Source: Lachnospiraceae bacterium JC7 (GTDB lineage Bacteria; Bacillota; Clostridia; Lachnospirales; Lachnospiraceae). From it: 53,346 bases of DNA. The notes beneath the pieces are model-generated. The model made no database searches, had not been told where the DNA came from, and worked only from the letters and a program-made list of their open reading frames with translations. A program made the position numbers and the translations under genes. Position 1 is the first letter of the stretch. Each line of letters begins with the position of its first letter. The stretch covers positions 1 through 53,346 of the forward strand of contig ALYD01000018.1 of the NCBI GenBank assembly GCA_000513555.1, given 5' to 3'. This document shows, in pieces, positions 10,022 through 17,987 of the stretch.

Positions 10022-11740
10022 TCACTTCATTTCTTTTTTATTCATTGAAATCCCAACGAACAAAACCATCATGAATACAACCGATGTAATAGGTATAGCT
10101 ATATTGACTACTGCCTGAAAAGCATACGCTAAAACGCCCATAGCAAATGCCTTTGAAAACATATTCACCGAACTAAGCATATCTCTCATTGATGTATACA
10201 GGAAAGCCAGATATGCTGTAAGTCCGAAAATCCCTACAGTGATAAAATATTCGAAATATTCATTATGTGCACTATCAAAATATCCGTAACCCGCATCCTG
10301 CATGGTTTGCATGAATCTGTCCATGGTTATGATATAAAATGTATCCGGACCGTATCCAAAAAGCTTCATTAAAAGCGTTGCATCGTTGTTCCAGAACTCC
10401 ATGCCCAGTCTCCAACAGAGCCCTCTTCCAGTGCCCCATGAATCGTCAAAAATCAGGAGATTTTTATATGCTGCCCAAACCTCACTGTGCCAACCGGTAT
10501 TTGCAAGAACAAGCACGACTACTGCCGAACCCGCCACTATAGCGATCAGCACACACCACACAAGTTTAAATCTTTCAACTCCCGTTGAATAATCTGTTTT
10601 TCTGTTTTCTTTTATCGCAAGCGAAGTAAAAACAACTGCAATTACCAGAAATATGATGAGACCATATACGAAAAATCCCATTCCAGCTATCCTTATCTGG
10701 GTACTTGGATCCGGATCATTCATAGTCTTTATTCCGGATTCTGTGATGATAGAAGTCACTTTCATCCCTCCAAGATATATAGATGAAGCTGTAAAGTATC
10801 TTGCCAAATCTCCATAATTTTCGCACAAAGCAAGAGGAGACACCGCGAGAACGATTCCGGTAGAAAGTATAGCATTGTCGCTCATACCCATGATCTGTGC
10901 AAAGCTCGCCACTGTAACTGCTGCCAATGCTGCCATCCTCGAGACAAAGTTCCCACTCTTTATAAACATTGCCACCGATATGCCATAAAATATTCCGGTA
11001 AAGCTTGTATAAGTATTTATATTTCCTATTGATGAAACAAAAGTATATTTATATTCATCACTTGCATTCTCAAACATCCCAAATGTATACAAAAAGAAGT
11101 TGAACATACCCCAAATGCACACCATTGACGCAGCTGTCATGAATGCCCAAATATGCCATTTTTTAAATTTATAGAACCTGGTTACCAGCCAATAGGCTAT
11201 GTAAAACATCAACCATACAAAGAGCCCCTGGTTTCTTCCTCTGTCACCCCAAAATGCTTCATATGGATATTCTGCAAGAGCTGTTGATATCGCAAATAAG
11301 ATCACAAGTACAGTTACAGCTATATCGGTTCCTTTTATTCGAAATTCCTCACAGACTCTTTTCGTTCTGTTCAGAAATCCTTTTTTAATTTTCCCTGTTT
11401 CTTCTCTCTGTGATGTCTCTAGTGTATCTTTCACTCTCGAAAAAAATCCTTTTCTAAGAGCACTTTCATTATACAGGGCATCACACATCAGATATAAAAG
11501 CCCTAAAAAAAGAAAAATAGCTCCATACGCCAAAGTCGGTTTCCAGAAAAGTCCGAATCTGAAGCTCAGTATATCGAAATATTTATCATGCAGACTTAAA
11601 GGAAATATGCAAAGATAAAATAGAACATATATATCCATTAGTCCCCGGCTAACATTGTAAAAAAGTTTATTTATCTGAGCTTCGCTCTTTTCGTTTCCGA
11701 TTTTATTCCTATCTGTGCCTGTTACCTTCAATTTACCCAT
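10022..11740 (-). CDS. O-antigen ligase / polymerase-like membrane protein
   Basis: 572 residues with about twelve membrane helices. After the middle helices there is a large extracellular loop (about residues 425-490) holding WGTGRGLCWRLGMEFW, YGPDTFYI and YFDSAHNEYFEYFITVGIFGL; the arginine-rich start and the H-x-E/N pattern in this loop are hallmarks of the Wzy_C/O-antigen ligase family. It either polymerises flipped repeat units or transfers chains; the two cannot be separated by sequence, and as I see no other Wzy in the window polymerisation is the better guess. The N-terminal 40-160 region has an added charged cytoplasmic loop (SRVKDTLETSQREETGKIKK). It has its own promoter at 11780-11808. 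Confidence 0.82.
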   Translation of the reverse strand: MGKLKVTGTDRNKIGNEKSEAQINKLFYNVSRGLMDIYVLFYLCIFPLSLHDKYFDILSFRFGLFWKPTLAYGAIFLFLGLLYLMCDALYNESALRKGFFSRVKDTLETSQREETGKIKKGFLNRTKRVCEEFRIKGTDIAVTVLVILFAISTALAEYPYEAFWGDRGRNQGLFVWLMFYIAYWLVTRFYKFKKWHIWAFMTAASMVCIWGMFNFFLYTFGMFENASDEYKYTFVSSIGNINTYTSFTGIFYGISVAMFIKSGNFVSRMAALAAVTVASFAQIMGMSDNAILSTGIVLAVSPLALCENYGDLARYFTASSIYLGGMKVTSIITESGIKTMNDPDPSTQIRIAGMGFFVYGLIIFLVIAVVFTSLAIKENRKTDYSTGVERFKLVWCVLIAIVAGSAVVVLVLANTGWHSEVWAAYKNLLIFDDSWGTGRGLCWRLGMEFWNNDATLLMKLFGYGPDTFYIITMDRFMQTMQDAGYGYFDSAHNEYFEYFITVGIFGLTAYLAFLYTSMRDMLSSVNMFSKAFAMGVLAYAFQAVVNIAIPITSVVFMMVLFVGISMNKKEMK

Positions 11741-11779
11741 TCTATCGCCCCAGTTTCATCGATCTTATTTAGATGATGC

Positions 11780-11808
11780 ACTATAATCACAGCATCAAAT
11801 CTTTTCAA
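11780..11808 (-). promoter_or_regulatory. Promoter of the O-antigen ligase gene
   Basis: On the minus strand, TTGAAA (11803-11808) and TATAGT (11780-11785) are separated by exactly 17 bases, a good sigma-A match, with a leader of roughly 30 bases to the ATG at 11740. Confidence 0.65.
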
Positions 11809-11910
11809 TGATACCACACTTCCTTTGATGTTTCTACATTCTCCATATCTGCCCATAAATATATCAGTTCGCTTTTTTCGCAAACTTTATTTTTTTCTTT
11901 TTACAGCAAA

Positions 11911-11963
11911 AAATCCCTCCCTGATCTTTCCATCATAAGAGAATGGAAAGATCAGGGAGGGAT
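11911..11963 (-). terminator. Strong terminator after the first wall-binding-repeat gene
   Basis: A perfect 21-bp stem (11913-11933 with 11943-11963) and a 9-base loop, followed on the minus strand by a short T-run. It begins about 50 bases after the stop codon at 12015, and is one of the most stable hairpins in the window, as suits a highly expressed secreted protein. Confidence 0.93.
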
Positions 11964-12014
11964 AATAAGTCACCTGTTTACAATATATTTAATTGTTATA
12001 GGTCATTATAAGTA

Positions 12015-13700
12015 TTATTTAAAAAGATTCTGTCTCTTGAGCTCAAGCTCGTTCTGGAAATCAATAGGATCTGCATTTGCGCCCTTGTATTCATCCTTCT
12101 TAAGAAGCTCTGATACATTTACAGTCTTCTTCTTGTCATCCTTCTCAAGCTGAGTAGCCTTGTTATAAGCATCCTCAGAATCATAGTATGCAAGAACAAC
12201 ACCAGCAGCATTTACGATGTAGTATGCATCATTAGAATCCTTGAGCTTTGTCTTGCTCTTCATTACAGAACCAGATCTGTTAACAAGGATGTTACCCTCT
12301 GTATCCTTACCAAACTTAAGGCACCTAGCACCATCAGGTGTATTGTTGCCGTCAACCTTTACAGCTGCATAGTTAGACTCGTCATCTGCTATAGGAGCAA
12401 GTACAAGACCATTCTTTATGTACTTCTTGATCTTGCTGCTGTACTCAGTCTTAGCCTCACCGTTTGATGTGTTGAAGTAGAACTGATATGAGTTGTCATC
12501 AAGCTCGATTGTCTGATAGCCCTTCTTCATTGAGCCATCCTTCTCCTCATTATCAGAGAAGTAGAAGAATAATGTGTCGATAGACTTACCCTCAGTGTTT
12601 GTTCCTGCGAGGATAGCGTCTCTTGTCCACTTATCTCCCTTTCCAAGGCCTGCAACGCTGTGCTTATCAGAATCAGTTGTAACGAAACCAACCTTCATTA
12701 CACCGTTCTCATCGAATGCATAGTTCTTACCGTTGATCTTCTTGATCTCATCAGTAGCAAGCTTTCCGCTGCTCTTGAAGTAGAACCATCTGTACTCGTC
12801 ATCCTCGTAATCCTTCTTGATGAAGTCCTCATCAGGAATAGCGTAAACCCACTTATTCTTTCTCTGAGAACCATCACCGTTTACATATACAACACTATCT
12901 GTTCCGAGACCGTTAGCAGAACCATCCTTAATGCTGTAAGATGTAGCATTAGCAGCCTGCTTAGCCCAATCTGTGAACATGTGTCCGTCTTCTGCGAAGT
13001 AGTAACGAGTACCGTTGATCTTTGCAGACTTTGTTCTCTTCTCACCGGAGTTCTTGAAGTGGAACCAGTAAGTCTGAGTCTCGTCCTGATCTTCCTTAAC
13101 ATTTGTATCCTTTACAGTAAGCTGAATCCAACCTGTCTGCATGTGACCATCATTCCAGCCGTTAAAGAAGTACTGTGATGTGCTCCATGCATCCTCATCC
13201 TCATCCTGCTGCTGTAAGTTGTCCTTGCTAATCCAACCATAGAGCATATGACCTTCATCATTGAATGCATACTTAAGGCCGTTGATAGTCTTAATCTTGC
13301 TTGATGAAAGAGGAGCCTCTGCTGTGTAAGCCTTTCCGTCTGAACCGAAATAGTACCACCAGTACTCAGCGTCCAGATTGTCGTTACCATCGTCCTTAGC
13401 TACAGCCTTCCATGTGTTCTTAACCATAGCGCCGTACTGGTCTACATAGTAGTAACGTGTCTTTGAGTTTGAGTTGTCCTCGATGAGCTGATTTGTAGCC
13501 ATAACACCATCGGATCCAAGATAGAACCAATTTCCGTTTGCTGACTTCCAAGTATCAGTTACCTCTGTACCATCGTTGTTGAGGTATCTCCACTCGCCTG
13601 TTGAGTTGTCCCAACCAGCAGCCATAGATACAGCTGAAACGCCGATAGTAAGAAGTGCTGCAGCTGAAAGAGTTGTAAATAACTTTGTCTGCTTCTTCAT
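12015..13700 (-). CDS. Secreted protein with cell-wall-binding (choline-binding-type) repeats
   Basis: A 561-residue exported protein: signal peptide of about 27 residues (MKKQTKLFTTLSAAALLTIGVSAVSMAA), then repeats through most of its length. Each repeat runs W-x-Y/F-L/F-x-S-D-G-x-M or K-I-N-G-x-x-Y-x-F-x-E-x-G-x-M, the aromatic-glycine pattern of CW_binding_1 modules; longer acidic loops (for example KEDQDETQTY) sit between some of them. There is no catalytic domain. The C-terminal 60 residues are charged and unlike the repeats. In the same order of modules it matches the 516-residue protein at 35715-37265, so the two are paralogues. Repeats of this kind bind choline or glucan-like polymers; here the ligand may be the polysaccharide made by this locus (inference). 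Perfect-looking SD (AAAGGAG), own promoter, own terminator. Confidence 0.9.
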   Translation of the reverse strand: MKKQTKLFTTLSAAALLTIGVSAVSMAAGWDNSTGEWRYLNNDGTEVTDTWKSANGNWFYLGSDGVMATNQLIEDNSNSKTRYYYVDQYGAMVKNTWKAVAKDDGNDNLDAEYWWYYFGSDGKAYTAEAPLSSSKIKTINGLKYAFNDEGHMLYGWISKDNLQQQDEDEDAWSTSQYFFNGWNDGHMQTGWIQLTVKDTNVKEDQDETQTYWFHFKNSGEKRTKSAKINGTRYYFAEDGHMFTDWAKQAANATSYSIKDGSANGLGTDSVVYVNGDGSQRKNKWVYAIPDEDFIKKDYEDDEYRWFYFKSSGKLATDEIKKINGKNYAFDENGVMKVGFVTTDSDKHSVAGLGKGDKWTRDAILAGTNTEGKSIDTLFFYFSDNEEKDGSMKKGYQTIELDDNSYQFYFNTSNGEAKTEYSSKIKKYIKNGLVLAPIADDESNYAAVKVDGNNTPDGARCLKFGKDTEGNILVNRSGSVMKSKTKLKDSNDAYYIVNAAGVVLAYYDSEDAYNKATQLEKDDKKKTVNVSELLKKDEYKGANADPIDFQNELELKRQNLFK

Positions 13701-13755
13701 AATAAATGCACTCTCCTTTTTGTTTTAGAGCTTTTATAAGCTCAATTACGATGGG

Positions 13756-13784
13756 ATTATACCCCTGACTCATTGATTATTCAA
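13756..13784 (-). promoter_or_regulatory. Promoter of the first wall-binding-repeat gene
   Basis: TTGAAT (13779-13784) and TATAAT (13756-13761) on the minus strand, 17 bases apart: near-consensus sigma-A promoter, leaving a leader of about 50 bases to the ATG at 13700. The rest of the 363-base gap up to 14063 shows only the LCP terminator and otherwise nothing I recognise. Confidence 0.8.
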
Positions 13785-13977
13785 GTCTTTTCTCAAATAA
13801 CCCCAAGGGAATGTACGAATAATGAAAAATCCCATTTCGATTACATTAAGCATAATACAATAGCTGTTGGTCTAAGTACATAACTAAAAGATTTCAGATT
13901 CTTACGCATTTATTAAGATGGTCCAAATCAAAAAATAAGAAATTCCTAAGAAGTTCATTTTCTTTTCTTCATAAATT

Positions 13978-14024
13978 CAAAAAATGACCGTCAAAAGATA
14001 TTCATACTATCTCTTGACGATCAT
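13978..14024 (-). terminator. Terminator after the LCP gene
   Basis: A 16-bp stem (13984-13999 with 14009-14024) that is complete only in the minus-strand RNA, where two positions form G:U pairs; in plus-strand RNA they would be C-A mismatches. A T6 run follows on the minus strand. It lies 40 bases beyond the stop at 14064. Confidence 0.88.
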
Positions 14025-14063
14025 TTAACATAATTTCTATTTATCTATCAGCTTCAGACTATA

Positions 14064-16292
14064 TTATGAAGGCCCCACAAACGAATCAGAAGCTCCGACT
14101 CCCGGACCGATCTCAGCTTCAGTAAGATCCGTTACCGCTCCCGGGCCTGCCGCTTCAGAAGAAGAGTTTCCTCCACCGCTCGGACCTGCTCCTGAATCGT
14201 CGTCTTCCTCTATAAGTCCGGGTTCTATAACTTCTCCCGAACTTGTTTCCTTATCAGACGATGCCTTTGTAGTCTCTTCTTCAGAAGATGTTTCCTTATC
14301 AGAAGCCTTGGCACCCTTCTTTTTTGTGTCCGAATCCGATTCTACAACTGTAGGGCCATGCTCAGTGGTTGACTCCTTTGTGGATTTCGATGTCTCGATT
14401 ACATTTCCATCCTCATCGGTCTCTTCCTCAGTTTCCTCTATTTCCTCATCCTCGTCGGTATCTTCGCCTTCCTCGGTCTCGGATTTTTCAGTCTTGGTCT
14501 TTGACTTGTCAGAAGCCTTCACCTTGTTGCCGTCTGCGTCGGTCTGATAGATGTTGTTTCCGTCCTCATCGGTTCCTGTAATTACATATCCATCCTTATC
14601 AGTTTCCTTCGTAGACTTCTTGCCGCTGCCTGACTCCGAATCATCAGTCTCATCAGATTCATCCTTCGAAGAGCTTTCCTTCTTGGCGCTTGTAACCTCT
14701 TCTTTATGGCTTGCATAGTATCCGGAATCATCAGCGATCTTCTGAGAATAGGTCTCTACGGCATTTGACACCTTGTAGTCCTCATCCCCGAAAAGCACAC
14801 TGTGAAGCCACTTAACATTGGATGACAAGGTTACAGGAATAACGCAGTCACCCTTCTTGCCCATCATCTGATCCTTTATGTCCTTAGGGAAACCTGCAGA
14901 CTCTCTGATGTTATATCTGGAGATACCCTTTGCCAGCTCTACGATATCAGCGGCATCGATATTGAACGCCACCTGCGGAAGTACTGTATCGATAACAGAT
15001 GTAAGTGTTGCGAGGTCAGCCTTCTTTGCATTGTCAAGGCACTGGGAGATAACCTCTCTCTGACGTCTCGTTCTTTCGAAGTCGCTGTCCATGTATCTGA
15101 GTCTTGCATAGGCAACTGCCTGAACACCGGTGAGATGCTGAGGGCCTGCTTTCTTGATGTAGTTGGCAGCCGGATTCTTTTCGTTGATGCCGGCCTTTAC
15201 GGAAGTTTCATGGATATAGGCATTCATATAGTAGAATTCCTTATCCGTAATGTCGATATCTACACCACCGAGCATATCGATAGTGTCTGCCACTGCCTTC
15301 CAGTTGAAGGTCACATAGTTCTCGATATTGAGATCGAGGTTACTGTTGAGGGCAGCTACCGCCTGTTCCGGTCCACCTACGGCATAGGCCTCATTGATCT
15401 TTGCATATCTGTTGCTTGATCCGGTCTTTAAATATGTATCTCTGTAAACAGAAACCAGCGTGATATCACCGGTAGCCATATCCACGTTACAGATGATCTG
15501 AACGTCAGCATTGGCGCCCCGTCCTACTCCACCGTCTCGAGAGTCAACGCCGAATACAGCAACTGTCCAGTATCCAGACATCTTCTGTTTCTGTGTTATG
15601 TCAATGTTGTTGTTCTGAACCTTCGAAACATCGAACTCTACAGCCTGGGTCATGTTCATGTATCTGTAAACCGAGCCAAAACCGAAGATACATATGAGTG
15701 TCAGTATTTCAACCACGGCCATGAGTATGAACTTGGTACGGACAGCTTTCTTTTTCTTGTCACGCATCCTTTTGGCAAACTCGATGTCATGCTCTACTTC
15801 TGCGGTATTATTAAGGGTTATCACAGATGGCTTTGTATCTTTTTTGGCATCTCTTCCGAAAACACTATTATCTCCGGACACTCCACGATTATCACTTCTC
15901 TGATATGGTCCCGGCTGTCTAATACCATTTCTCTGTATCCCACTGTTAATGTCAGACGAACGGCTCTGAACGGTGTCTGAACGGGATACATCTTTCCCTG
16001 TATTCGCAGTAGCTTTTTCACGGTTCCTCTGTATAGACGAACCATCGCTATGAGCTGAACGGGCTGTACCTATGCCCGAGATATCACTTCCCGCGCCGCC
16101 TCTTCTGAAGGCCTCATCAGGTATCACCAGCTCGTCGCTTCTTATCATTCTCTGAGGTCTCATGGCATGATCCATGAGCTTATTCCCCATATCTTTGTCG
16201 TTTACTATCTTGTCTTCAAGTTCCCTCTGGCGCTTCTCCGCATCCTCCTGGGAATGCGGGCGCCTGGTTTCCTTGCCATTATCTAATGCCAT
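14064..16292 (-). CDS. LytR-CpsA-Psr (LCP) family wall-polymer ligase with long tails
   Basis: At 742 residues this is about twice the usual LCP length. Residues 1-180 are a charged, Ser/Arg-rich cytoplasmic tail; one membrane helix follows at about 186-208 (FILMAVVEILTLICIFGFGSVY); the extracellular LCP domain covers about 240-510. Catalytic and lipid-binding marks are present: AVFGVDSRDGG with Asp/Arg near 250, the RDTYL motif near 284, and the ERTRRQR arginine cluster. The last 220 residues are acidic, Ser/Thr/Lys/Glu-rich and surely disordered. The family moves lipid-linked polymers to peptidoglycan outside the cell, so this is the likely attachment enzyme for the polysaccharide. SD GAGGAA, own promoter at 16406-16434. 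Confidence 0.9.
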   Translation of the reverse strand: MALDNGKETRRPHSQEDAEKRQRELEDKIVNDKDMGNKLMDHAMRPQRMIRSDELVIPDEAFRRGGAGSDISGIGTARSAHSDGSSIQRNREKATANTGKDVSRSDTVQSRSSDINSGIQRNGIRQPGPYQRSDNRGVSGDNSVFGRDAKKDTKPSVITLNNTAEVEHDIEFAKRMRDKKKKAVRTKFILMAVVEILTLICIFGFGSVYRYMNMTQAVEFDVSKVQNNNIDITQKQKMSGYWTVAVFGVDSRDGGVGRGANADVQIICNVDMATGDITLVSVYRDTYLKTGSSNRYAKINEAYAVGGPEQAVAALNSNLDLNIENYVTFNWKAVADTIDMLGGVDIDITDKEFYYMNAYIHETSVKAGINEKNPAANYIKKAGPQHLTGVQAVAYARLRYMDSDFERTRRQREVISQCLDNAKKADLATLTSVIDTVLPQVAFNIDAADIVELAKGISRYNIRESAGFPKDIKDQMMGKKGDCVIPVTLSSNVKWLHSVLFGDEDYKVSNAVETYSQKIADDSGYYASHKEEVTSAKKESSSKDESDETDDSESGSGKKSTKETDKDGYVITGTDEDGNNIYQTDADGNKVKASDKSKTKTEKSETEEGEDTDEDEEIEETEEETDEDGNVIETSKSTKESTTEHGPTVVESDSDTKKKGAKASDKETSSEEETTKASSDKETSSGEVIEPGLIEEDDDSGAGPSGGGNSSSEAAGPGAVTDLTEAEIGPGVGASDSFVGPS

Positions 16293-16405
16293 CTAATATT
16301 CCTCATTAATTAATAGCGTCTGTTCAGACTACTATAGAATTTATATTCAGACCTGCATTTTACGCAGAACGAATCCATGTTTCCTTTTTTCAATAAAACA
16401 TCGGC

Positions 16406-16434
16406 ATTTTACCACATATACACTGATTCGGCAA
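16406..16434 (-). promoter_or_regulatory. Promoter of the LCP gene
   Basis: TTGCCG (16429-16434) and TAAAAT (16406-16411) on the minus strand with a 17-base gap and a TG one base before the -10 (extended -10). It begins one base after the stop of the upstream glycosylphosphotransferase gene. Confidence 0.6.
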
Positions 16435-16435
16435 A

Positions 16436-17851
16436 TCAATATGCATTTTTGTTTACGAAGCCTTTAAATATGGTCAGGAACATGATCTTTATATCCAGTT
16501 CCATACTCCAGTTTTCGATATACCAGATGTCATATCTGACACGTTCGTGAATGGAGGTATCTCCTCTCAGACCGTTGACCTGAGCCCAGCCTGTCATACC
16601 CGGTCTTACCTGATGCTTTATCATGTAGCGGGGTATCTCTTCTTTGAACATCTCGACAAACTGAGTACGTTCCGGTCTCGGTCCAACCAGAGACATCCTG
16701 CCCATAAGTACGTTAAAGAACTGCGGAAATTCATCTATGGAAGTTTTTCTTATGAACTTACCGACCTTCGTGACTCTCGGATCTCCCGGAGTAGTCCAGC
16801 CCTTCTTTTCGTCCTCAGGCTTCTGCTCTACCATGGAACGGAACTTATACATCATAAACGGTTTATTATGAAGTCCCACTCTTTCCTGTTTAAAGATGAT
16901 CGGTCCCGGAGAAGAAAGCTTTATAAGGACAGCCACTGTAAGCATAATAGGGCTGAAAATCACGATTCCGAAAATCGAACCTATTATGTCTATGGCTCTT
17001 TTGGCTGCTGCCTTTACAGGATCTGTGAGAGGAACGTTTCTGATGTTTATGACCGGAAGTCCGTCCATATCCTCTGTCACAGGTCTCGAGTGGATGACAT
17101 TGTTATAATCCGGTATGAACTTTGTATGGACACCGGATTTCTCACAGACCGCAACTATACTTCCAAGCTTTTCGTAGGCAGCAAGGGGAAGGGTTATGGC
17201 TATCTCGTCTATGGTATTGCCCGCAAGGATATCCTCAAGATCCTTTATCTTTCCTACTATCTTCACACCTTTGTAGGAGACTCCGGTCTCTGTTATGTCA
17301 TCAACTATTCCGTAAATTGTATAACCCCAGTCGGGATTTCTGCGGCAGGCATCTATAAACTGGTCCGAAACATCAGAAAATCCAACCAGCATGATATGTT
17401 TCTGGTTGAATCCGTTGCGGCGCATCCTGGTAAGGATAAATCTGATGCCAAATCTCTCTACCGTTGTGGCTATGATATTGATGATACAGAAGGCTCCGAT
17501 CATCCTTGTGGAGAAGTTCGCAAAGTAACCTGAACGTCTGAAAGCAAAAAGTACGGACGCAAAAAGCATGAGGCCAACTGCATTAGCCTCAACTATATTT
17601 ATGAACTCTTTTCTTTTTGTTCTGGTCCGCTTGGGCTCATAAAGATGAAAGACCCAATAAAGAAGCATATATCCGGGTATCACCGGAATAAGTGCTCTGA
17701 AGTAAACATCCGGAGGGAGTACTCCATGACCCTCGGGAAAAATAGGCGATGCTATGAGCAGGTACCACGAAAGAGCGTACGCTGCCGCGATGACCATCGC
17801 GTCAAGAACCACATGGAAATGGTTTAAAAATTGCTGGTTGTCTTTAATCAT
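16436..17851 (-). CDS. Polyprenyl-phosphate glycosylphosphotransferase (initiating enzyme)
   Basis: 471 residues of the WbaP/WcaJ class. Residues 10-130 hold four or five membrane helices; 140-260 is the Rossmann-like CoA_binding_3 domain (IMLVGFSDVSDQFIDAC); another membrane segment leads into the C-terminal bacterial sugar transferase domain at about 285-471. Conserved catalytic stretches are visible: KRAIDIIGSIFGIVIFSPIM, FKQERVG, MYKFRSM, RKTSIDEFPQF, MSLVGPRPE and RPGMTGWAQVNGLRG. It transfers a sugar-1-phosphate from UDP-sugar to undecaprenyl phosphate, the first step of repeat-unit synthesis; the sugar (glucose, galactose or a related one) is not readable. It has no good ribosome-binding site: only GAGAG about 15 bases before the ATG, so start choice is less certain. 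Confidence 0.92.
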   Translation of the reverse strand: MIKDNQQFLNHFHVVLDAMVIAAAYALSWYLLIASPIFPEGHGVLPPDVYFRALIPVIPGYMLLYWVFHLYEPKRTRTKRKEFINIVEANAVGLMLFASVLFAFRRSGYFANFSTRMIGAFCIINIIATTVERFGIRFILTRMRRNGFNQKHIMLVGFSDVSDQFIDACRRNPDWGYTIYGIVDDITETGVSYKGVKIVGKIKDLEDILAGNTIDEIAITLPLAAYEKLGSIVAVCEKSGVHTKFIPDYNNVIHSRPVTEDMDGLPVINIRNVPLTDPVKAAAKRAIDIIGSIFGIVIFSPIMLTVAVLIKLSSPGPIIFKQERVGLHNKPFMMYKFRSMVEQKPEDEKKGWTTPGDPRVTKVGKFIRKTSIDEFPQFFNVLMGRMSLVGPRPERTQFVEMFKEEIPRYMIKHQVRPGMTGWAQVNGLRGDTSIHERVRYDIWYIENWSMELDIKIMFLTIFKGFVNKNAY

Positions 17852-17925
17852 AATGGAAGTATACTCTCGTTTTCAGAAAATTCCATAAAAATGATATTAG
17901 AATTTTCTTAATTGGGATAATAATG

Positions 17926-17960
17926 AAGCGAGGATGCCGCTTCATGCAGCATCCTCGTCT
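17926..17960 (-). terminator. Terminator between the double GT2 gene and the initiating transferase
   Basis: A 9-bp perfect stem (CGAGGATGC at 17929-17937 with 17949-17957), about 30 bases after the GT2 stop, followed on the minus strand by a moderately T-rich tail. Probably partial termination. Confidence 0.65.
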
Positions 17961-17987
17961 CTGATTTTGTGATTATATTTACTTCGG

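Noticed and set aside
12660..13178. A 172-codon plus-strand frame
   Set aside because: Antisense shadow of the repeat protein; its regularity comes from the repeats on the minus strand.
16547..17533. A 328-codon plus-strand open frame
   Set aside because: It lies wholly inside the glycosylphosphotransferase gene on the other strand, whose family motifs are unmistakable; no ribosome-binding site or known domain.
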